From an uncultured Eubacteriales bacterium (GTDB lineage Bacteria; Bacillota; Clostridia; Oscillospirales; Feifaniaceae): DNA of 13,763 bases. Shown here in pieces: positions 1 through 9,000 of the stretch (the first letter of the stretch is position 1; every line of letters begins with the position of its first letter). The notes under the pieces were generated by a model. The model was not told the origin of the DNA. It saw only the letters and a program-made list of their open reading frames with translations, and did not search any database. The DNA lies in the NCBI GenBank assembly GCA_902474785.1, contig CABRXB010000004.1, positions 1 to 13,763 on the forward strand, given 5' to 3'. A program made the position numbers and the translations under genes.

Positions 1-3000
1 TTGCTCCGCTGCATCCGCCGCGGTGACGGTGGTCAGGTCGATGGAGGGCAGGTCGGTGTTGAGACGGTCCATCAAAAACAGGCGTGTGCTCGAGCCACCG
101 CCGTTGATGCTGGCCGTCACCTTGTAGACGGCGTTGTTGATCACGGGGTAGAGGCCAAGCGTAAGGTCTTCCGTCGAGGCGGACACGTCGACCCACTCGC
201 CCTTGGTCTCGGTGGCAACCGATGTGTCGGGGACAGGGGTGGTGGCGGTGGCGTCGGTCGTCGTGATGACGGGGTCTCCGATTGTGCTGCCGGCCGCGTT
301 GGTGCGCGTGACGGTTTTTTTCAACTTCCACACGCCGGCCGACTCCTCGACAAGCGCATAGGAGGTGGTGATGGTGGAGGTCGTAACGCTATAGTATTGC
401 ACGCTCACCTTTGCGCCCTCTGCCGCATTGACATCGGCAAAGGCATATTGGTCTTTTTTGAGCAGATTGCCAGGTTCGATGAAAGCGCCAGAGGCGTCGC
501 GATACCGCAGCTCCACTTCGAGCGCCACAGGGGTATCGGTGGTCGTCGGCTCGTCTGAAGCGCTGAACCAGCCCACATTGATGTTGCGGGTGGATGTGTT
601 GCCTGCGGTGTCGCTTGCCGAGATTGAGAAGGTACCGTTTTGCTTCACAAGCACATCGAATTGGCAGAAGGCATCGTTGTGGGAGATAAAGTTTTGCGAT
701 GCGGCGTTTGCGGAGCCTGGCGTGAGCGTGGGTGGGGTAAGACCCGTCTCGTCGACAATATAGACGGTCAGCGGGAAGCCGTCAGGATAGTCTGAAGATT
801 TGAGCGAACCGACCTCGGGCAGAATGCGGCTGAAGTAGATGAGCGGGGCCGCGCCGCCGGTGTCGGGCAGGATATCCTGATTCTTCGAGAAGGTCTGCAC
901 CATCTTGTCAAAGAGCGCGTGGTCGGATGTCACCGTCACGGTGACGGTGCGCGCCTCGTTTTTGGGGTTTTCCCCAAGGTTAATGGTTCTGTAGCCCGAG
1001 GTTCCGTTTCCGCCCGAAGCGGTGAGGGAGATCGGATTGAACTTTGAGACGTCGCTTGTCACCCTCACGGTGCCGTCAAAGTAGAGGTCGATGGTTTCCG
1101 CCAGAGTTGTGAAGGAGAAGGAGACGCCGCTTTGGTTGGCCTTTGCGAGGTCGCCGCGATAGGGCACCTCGATGATCTGATCGGCCACGCCGCCGACATG
1201 TCCCCAATCGGCAACGCTCTCCTGGAAGGTCCAAAATGCGCCAAACGAATCGGTGTCGAGGTTGATGCGCCTTCCGTTGGCATCATACCAGGTGAAGATC
1301 TCGTTGTCCCGGAAGATGTTGAGGCCGCTGCCCTTCTCATCGACGGTAAAGGCGATGTCGACAGACGAAGCGGTGTTGACATCGGACACGCGGATGATGC
1401 CGCTGCCCTGCGCTGTGGGCTGCAAAACGAGATAGCCGTCTTTGCCGGTGCCGGAGGCGCCCATATCGTAGTACAAAATGCCAAGGCGTTTTTCCTGTGT
1501 TTCAACCGCCTGGATGTTGAGCTCGCTGACCGTGATCACAGGGGGTTGCTTGGTGGTGGTGGTCACGGGCAGGCTTATGCGAAGGGCGGTGTTCATGGGC
1601 AGGGTGATCTTGGTGGGCGCCGTAAAGAAGCTCATGGGCTCGAGTTCTTTGAAACCGACGTTGTTGGAACCGCTGTACTCATTGTCAAAATTTGAGGTTT
1701 GCAGTCCGGTCGAGGACAGAGCGGTGATCACATCGCCCTCCTCAAACACCGTGACCTTGAGGTTTAAGCTGCCGGTGGCAGTGGCCTCACAGTAGGCGTC
1801 TTTGGAGATGAGCAGCTCGCCCTCCACAAATCGTTTGTGGTTTTGATCGATGTTGCTGTTGCCGTCTTTGTCAATCAGGCGCAGGACGCCCCGGGAGGCA
1901 TCGGAGTCTCCGGACAGCGCAGAGATGATCTCCTGTCTGTTGACGGTGAAATTAGACCCCGTGAGATCAAGCGCGCCATAGACGGCCTTCTGGTAGTCGG
2001 TGTCGCCAGGCGACACCTCTTCCATGGTGCGGCCGGTCTGGTAGGCAAACTGCAGATAGGGGGCGACGGCATCTTTTGTACCGCGGTTGGTGACATCCAT
2101 GCTCACCGCGACGCGCACGTTGTCGCCGGTTTCATCCACGCCCAGCGTCTTAAAGACGAGGTTTTCAATAGCGAGCTCGGGCTTGGCCTCGATGGTGCGG
2201 GTGACGCCCTTTTCATCGGCCATCGAGCTGTAGTTGAAGGGATTGTCGATCGCCGGGGCGTCGGAGCCCTCTTCGCCGGCGAACTCGCGCACCGTGAAGT
2301 AGAACTTGCGGCCCTCGAGATCGGTGGGCAGCTTGGCGGTGTAGCTGTCGGTCGAAATGATCGAACCGTCTTTGACATCAAGCGTGGTGCTCACGCTCTG
2401 TCCAACCGCAATGTTTTGGGTGATTTTCCAGGTGAAGAGGTGCTCGCCCGTGCCGTAGGTGACGCCTTCTTCGCCTGTCTCGGGCTGCGCCGAGATCCAG
2501 AGCTCCACCGTCATGGGCTGCGTGGGAGAGGCGCTGAGCGGCACATCGCCCGTATTCTTGAAGCTGACGATGGGTCGAAGCTGCGCGCCCGGCACAAAGG
2601 TGGGCTCTTCAAAGGTGATGGAGGCTTCGCCCACATTCTTGGTGCCCACGCCAAAGGAGAGGGCATAAAACCCGGTCGAGCTCACAATGCTGCCGTCGTC
2701 ATTGGTCTTGGGCACAATGAGAGTGGAGCTCCCGTCGCCCAGGAAGGGTGTCTGTGTAAGCTCCGTGCGGGTGCCCTGGGTCAGGATGACCAGCGTGGAG
2801 TTTTCAATGGCTTTGGGCGGCTCTCCCGCATTGAAGGCGACAACGGGCCGCTCTCTTTTGCCGTTCTGGGGCTCTGTGCCGCCGCTCAGAGAGGAGACCG
2901 TGGCAGGCTCCACCGTCTTCTTCAGACCGAGCGCCACAGCGAGATTTGAGAAGGTGAAGGAGGTCATGCCGCCCTGCTTGTTGCCCGGCTTGCCGCTCGG

Positions 3001-6000
3001 GTCGTCCTCTGTGGCGTTATAGCCTGCCAGCTTGCCATAGTAGGCCTGTTCGGTGTCCTGCGGGCTCCAGCCGGCGGCAATGGAGTCCTCATACACCTGC
3101 ATGTAATTCATGGCCAGCATGCGCCCTTCGCCAAAAGAGGCGGTGGCGGGGTCATAGGTGGAGACGAAGAGCGCGTTGTTTGTGGTGTTTGGCATCGTGT
3201 CGGTGTAGACGGCGGCGATGCGTCCCTCTCCATCAGCGCCAATTGACATATTGCCACGGGTGCGATTGTCTTCCGATGGGGTGAAGAAGGGGATAATCAT
3301 CCCCTTGCCAGCCTTATCGCCCTCGGTCGCCGTGATGGTTTTCAAGGAGCTTTCGGGGACCACATAGGTGGTGCCGTTCATCTCAAAGAGCATGAAGAGG
3401 CTGCTGGAGGCGTCGAGTGCTTTGAATTGCAGGCTCTCGGCAAAGTTTTCCTCCTCGCCCGACAGAGAGCCAAGGTCGCCGCGCAGGAAGCGCACCACGC
3501 CAAAGTAGGGGTCTTCAAAGTGATCCAGCATGGTGGCGCCGCTGTTGTCGCGGTTGACATATACGCCGTCGTAGGGCTGGTTGATGTCCTGACCGGTGAC
3601 AACGCCGTTGAGTCCGGTGACCAGAGCGCTGTTCACGCCGTGTCCATAGTCGTTGACGTCGACGAGCTGGCGCAGCATCTTGGCCGGTTCAAGCGAAACT
3701 TCTCCGGTTTCGGCGTCGATCGTGCCCATTTGCAGGTAGAGCTTGTGCACGCTCATATCGCCGTAGCTGTCATCGTCCACAACAGTCTGCGTTTGCGTGG
3801 CGGTGTAAGCGAGGTAAAACGTGCTGTCGTCGAGCATCACCATGGAGGCGCTCGAAAGACGGGTGCCGGGACCTTGATCCCAGCCTGTCGGCGTGAAGCC
3901 GGTGGTGACCACAGTGCCGTCGTCCTTGGTGTAGCTGAACAAAAAGGCCGTGTTTTTTCCATACACATCGTCCATCGAGGTGGAGTAGGCATAGCGGAAG
4001 GCGGCGGTGGGGTCGCCTTCGCCGCTCGAGACGCCCTCGCTGTCGGTGCTCACATCGCCGCGGCTGGCCTTGTAGAATTCCTGGGCCCTGGCTGTGGCGG
4101 CCTGCTTCTCTTCCTCGCTGTAATTGTTGGTGCGGGCATAGAAGGTGAGCTTGCCGTCGGCGCTCACAGCGGGGAGGAACTTGTAGCCGTCGCTGCCGTC
4201 GGCATCTTCGCTGTTTGCGCCAATGACCTTGGGTTCGCTGAAAGTCGACGCGTTGTCATCGCTCATCTGATCGGCGGGCACAACCTGGAAAAAGGCCGTT
4301 TTGACAACGGTGTTTTTGGCCGAGGCAGCGAGCTGGCTCTGCGCGGTATCTGCAGCTTCGCGCTCGCCGTTGAAATAGTTAAACCAGTCCTCATAGATTG
4401 AGAGGTCGTCCTCATACTGCTGATAGTCGGCCTCATACTGCTGATAGGCGTCGGAGCTGATGTAGTCGTTGTATTTGTCCCACTGGCCCTTGAGCGCTTC
4501 GTATTCACGCCAGGACTGCCATTGTTCATACAGCTCTGCCTTCTCATCGTAGACGGCTTTGGCTTCGTTATAGTTATTGTAGCCAATAGCCACGTGGTAG
4601 TTGGTTTCATCCCCCGTTTCGGACGTGGCGCTGTATTTGGCCTTCCCGTCCTCGTCAAGGGTATCGTAGACCTCCGCCGTCACATAGTAGTCGGCCTCGT
4701 CTGGCATGGTCGTCACCTCGTCGCCAGACGGCTCTGTGGGCGCGGGATCGGGCAGAGAATCGGCCGGCTCCTCCACCACCGGGGCGGGCTTGGAGGGTTC
4801 TTTGGGCGTGAATTTTTCGTCTTCGTAGTTGTCCTTATCCATGTAGACTTTAAAAAGACCGCTCTCATAGAAGGGGCGCGCTTGGGTGGGCATTGCTGCC
4901 GCGCCGCCAGCGTCGCCGGCGGCAGGGGTCTCGGTCTCATAGCTCACCCACGAGACATGAATGGTATCTCCGGTTGCGTTGCCGGAAAAATCGAGATCGC
5001 CCGTGTCGTCGTCGTCCACGGCAAGATAGTTTTTGCCGGATTCCGTGGAGCCGGTGGCGGGATGGGCAAGGCCCACGTTTTCGCCGGTATTTTGAATCTT
5101 GGAGAGCACCAGCATGTTGGAATCCACCGGGTTTTGCGGATTTTCACGGCTGATGGTGTAGAGCAGATAGTTGTCCTGCCCCACCGTCAGCAGCTCGTAG
5201 TCGGTGCCGGTGGCAAGGCCGGTGGCCAGACGAAAGGCGTCTCTCGAGGAGGAATAGCCCGAAATCTGGAACTCGTTATCATCGAGGTTTTCGGGGTCGA
5301 AGGCAAAAGCCGAGATTTCATCAACCACCATCTTGGCGTTTTCGGGCCCAAAGATCTGCTGCGCCGTAAAGGTGTTGGAGGGCAGGGTGATCTTGATGCC
5401 GGGGAAACCGTCGCTGTCGTCAACGCCGCTCAAATCATAGGATTTGATGGTCTCGCCGCCGTTGAGCACATACCAGGCGAATTTCCAGCCGTTTTTCTTA
5501 AAGCCGTCTTCTCCCTTGCCAACCTGTTCCTTGCTGTAATCGATGCCAAACTGCACCACGTCGAGCTCAAAGTTGAACAAAATGAGCACAACGCGAACGC
5601 CAAAGCCGGCTCTGAAGGTCATGGAGTTGAAGGAAAAAGGCGTAACCTTGTCGTCGCCGAGCGCCGAAACGCTGTCGTCAAGAGATGTCACGCTGGCCGA
5701 CGCGCCCATGAGAGAGAGCGAGGAGGAGGAGGGATCGCGCAGTTGGCTGCCCTTGGTGGCCGCGTTGTTTTCGCGGGTGGCAAAAGCCATGCTGCATCCG
5801 ATGCTGGCCTTGAGATAGATCTCCACTTTGAGCACTTCCACGCCGATGCCAGCGCCCACCTCGAGGAAAATGGCGGGGGTCAGCGAGAGGCCGGAGAAGA
5901 AGGTCTCGTTGCGCACGCTGCTGATGGGCGCGATGGTGTCAAAACTGGCCGCCTCATCGAGCACCGTGATGCGCACTTCCTGATCGGCGACACCGTCGAC

Positions 6001-9000
6001 CTTTTCGTCAAACATGACGAGCACGGGCGACTTGCCGTCGGAAGCGACATAGCCGAGGTTGTTCCAGTCCTCACCTGTTTTGAGCTCCACTTTCACCTTG
6101 CCCGAGAAGTAGAGGTTGACGGCGTCGGACTTTGACACAAAGGTAAAGGCATCGCCCTTGTCGCCCTTGAGCAGCGCCTTGCCGCGGGCGGTATCGTCAG
6201 GCTCGTCGCTCCAGCTTGAGGCATTGCCGCCTTTTGTCAGATTGGGGGCGATGCGAAGGGCCTTGCCCGAGGTGTAGTCGCTGTTTGACACGCCCATGCC
6301 GAGAATGTCATCTGCATCGTTGACGTCGATCAGGGCATTTGTGTTTTCAACGACCTCGCGCTCGTTGATGACGCCGCCCGCCAGCTTCAGCGAAGCGCCA
6401 ACCACAAAGTAGGCGTAGACGATGGGGCAGACGGTCAGGCGCGCCGTGACCTTGAACTGGAAGCCAAACTGCAAGAACACCATGGCCGAGCTGAAGTGAT
6501 AGGTGTTGTCGGTCGGGCTGTACTTGAACATCACCGTGACGTTGAAGGCCACGGAGAACTCAAAGCCCTTGCTCTTGACAAGCTTGTCCGAGTCAAGCGC
6601 TTTGGCCTTTGCGTTTTTGGCGGCTTTCCACTCTTCCGAGTTGATGAGCTTGCCCGGATTTGCAAAGGCATCTTTGACCTTTTTCAAGTTGCCAACACTT
6701 TCGGAGAAGCTCGTCTCGGTTTTGCCGTAAGCGGGCTTGGTGGAGCCATACAGCTCGTCGGAGGTGGTATAGGCCGATTTGCTCTTTTCGGCCTTAAACA
6801 CCGGGATGCCGATGGAAAAGCCAAATTCGCTGCCGTCCGTGATAAGCGTGACGAAATCGGTCAGGCCCACGCTGAGCGAGGGCAGCTCGACGCCCAGATC
6901 CACATTGAATTCGGGCATGGAGTTGGAGCTTGCGCTCGTGTCGGCGCCCTGCTCCACATCCTTGTCGCCCGCGGTGGTGCGGCGCAGACCGCTGGCGTCG
7001 GGCACCGTTTTGAAGCCGGCGGCATTGCTGGAATCCACCTCAATGGTGTGTTCGCCCGACTGGATGGCGTCAAAGGTGCTGACGGCCTGGGCGTCCACAT
7101 CAAAGGCGCTGTGGATCTCATCGGTCTTCATGGTCTGCGGACGGATGCAGAGCGAGACGGTGTCAAGCGGATTGAAGCTGCCAAGATAGCCGTTGAGCGC
7201 CGAAACGTCGTATTTGTCTTTGCCGCCATTTGCGTTGTTGCCCGCCTCGACGAGCGGGGCCACAGGCAGGTTTTCGCCCACCAGCGAATCGGAGACAAAA
7301 ATGGCTGTGGGATCTTGGAACTCATAGAGCAGGTTGCCGTGATAATCGGGCTTCCAATCCTCCCGCCTGTAGGTGATGTCAGACAGCGCGTATCCCTCGT
7401 TTTCGGACTTTTCCAAAAAGACGGAGGGCGCCTCGTGGCTGGTCTTGGTTTGGCTGCCCTGTTTTTGATAGACATAGGTGGGCGCGATGGGCGAAAAGTC
7501 GCCGCCCAGGGCAAAGTCCACCGATTCGGTGGCGTTGGCCTTGGCTGTGTACATGAACTTGTCGTCGCCGGAATAGGTTCCGGCTACTTTATCGCCGACT
7601 TTGTTGCCTGCATTGTCATAGATGGGGTAGCCATGCGAGTGCTTTCCGCTTGTGATGAAACGGTAGCCCTGCATTTCAGTCGAGAGCGCCGCCTTTTGAG
7701 AGGCGTCGGTCACGCTGGTGACAAAGGCGGGCAAAATCTGCGCGCGGTCATCTTCTGACGCGTCGTCTCTGACGGGCACCGTGAGACAACGCGGCGTCAT
7801 ATTGTAGTAGAATTTGAGGAACTGCTGCACGGTCTTGCCGTTCTCGTCAACAAGCGGCCAAAACTCCGTGATGGCGTATTCCTCGGCGTCCATGGTGCGC
7901 ACCAGAACATCCTTGACGCCTTTGACCTCCTTGAGGTCAAAGTTGTTCTCTCTGTTGAGCGTCCCGTCGAGCTGCCCGTTGCCGTTGAGGTCGACATAGT
8001 GCTCCACACGGGTGATGATGAGCTTCATGTCGCTCTCGACAGACACGTAGTCCTCATGGTAGTAGGTGAAGGCCAGCGTGTTCATGCCAAACATGGAGAT
8101 CGGAATGGGGATGTCCTCGTTGCCGTTGTACTGCACGCCGTTGAAGAGAATCTGATCTTCCTTTGGCAGACCAAAGTTGATCGAGCGAATGTTGTCAAAA
8201 GTTGTGGAGCTTGAAATGGTGGCGCTGGAATCGACGGAAGAAAAGTTGTTTTTTGTAGCGGTCGTCGTCGTGGGTGTAAATGTAACGCCGCTCTTGTTTT
8301 GAGCGCCGTTGACCCTGATGGTGGCCCGGCTCCAAAAGGTATCTGAAGCGCTGCCAATCTTGCCAGGATCAATGCTCTGGCCGCCTTGGGCCCGGGGCAC
8401 GGAGGGCGAGATGTCAATTTTGATGTTTTGCCGGCGGTTGAGAATCACGTTGACGGCGTATTGTGTATTGACGTCCAGGTTTCCGCCGCTGGCAAAGGAG
8501 TTGCTGCCGCCGCCCATGAGCTGCAAAGAGGCGGTTCCGTTGCTGGCAACAGAGCCGGAGTTGTAGCGATTTGCGGTATCACCGGCCTTGCTGAGAAAGA
8601 CAGCGGTGTTGTTGGCGTAGGCATAGCTTGACCACAGGGGCTTGCTAAGCGAGAACTCGGTGCCAACATAAACCTTGCCCGCGGAGGTGACGCCGCCCTT
8701 GCCCTGTACCACCGAAACTTTGGGGGCGATGTTGCTGTAAAGCGCCGTCTTCTGGTTGGCGGTGAGGGCGTTGTCGTCTGCGGTGTGGACATAGTATTTC
8801 AAAGGCGAGTTCAAATACCGGCGTTCGCCGCGCGCCTTTTGATAGACCTCGCCATTGGGAGAGCCGGTGTCGGCGCCACCCTTGTCTTCAATGCCGAGCG
8901 AGATAAACATGCCCTGATCGCCCTTTTTGACATTGAACCAATAGGAATAGTTTTTGATCCAGCCGGCTTCATGGCCGACAATGCGCACAAGGTTGACCGA

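Larger units (their letters stand above)
3064..5376 (-). other. Probable beta-propeller region split by an insert (residues about 1870-2640)
   Basis: Repeated blade-like strands of the type 'small-x-YxAYT/YTDT...LxVSTYD' appear, for example NYLLYTIS, TIHVSWVSYET, LTFYARTNN, TFYLAYTATQT and IAAVYTDT. FSEPKVIG at 2248-2255 resembles the blade edge seen in sialidase-type propellers. The blades are diverged and I could not count them reliably. A Pro-rich linker (2060-2085) and a helical segment separate the two halves. Confidence 0.45.

Noticed and set aside
4405..4447. CRISPR-like direct repeats
   Set aside because: There are only two copies, with a 5-bp gap, inside a coding frame; this is a heptad duplication.
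4522..6135. Long plus-strand frame (537 codons) and similar ones at 1-558, 1837-2949, 3427-4401, 6496-7758 and 9412-10776
   Set aside because: They are antisense to the giant gene, lack domain sense and ribosome sites, and arise from its GC-rich third positions.
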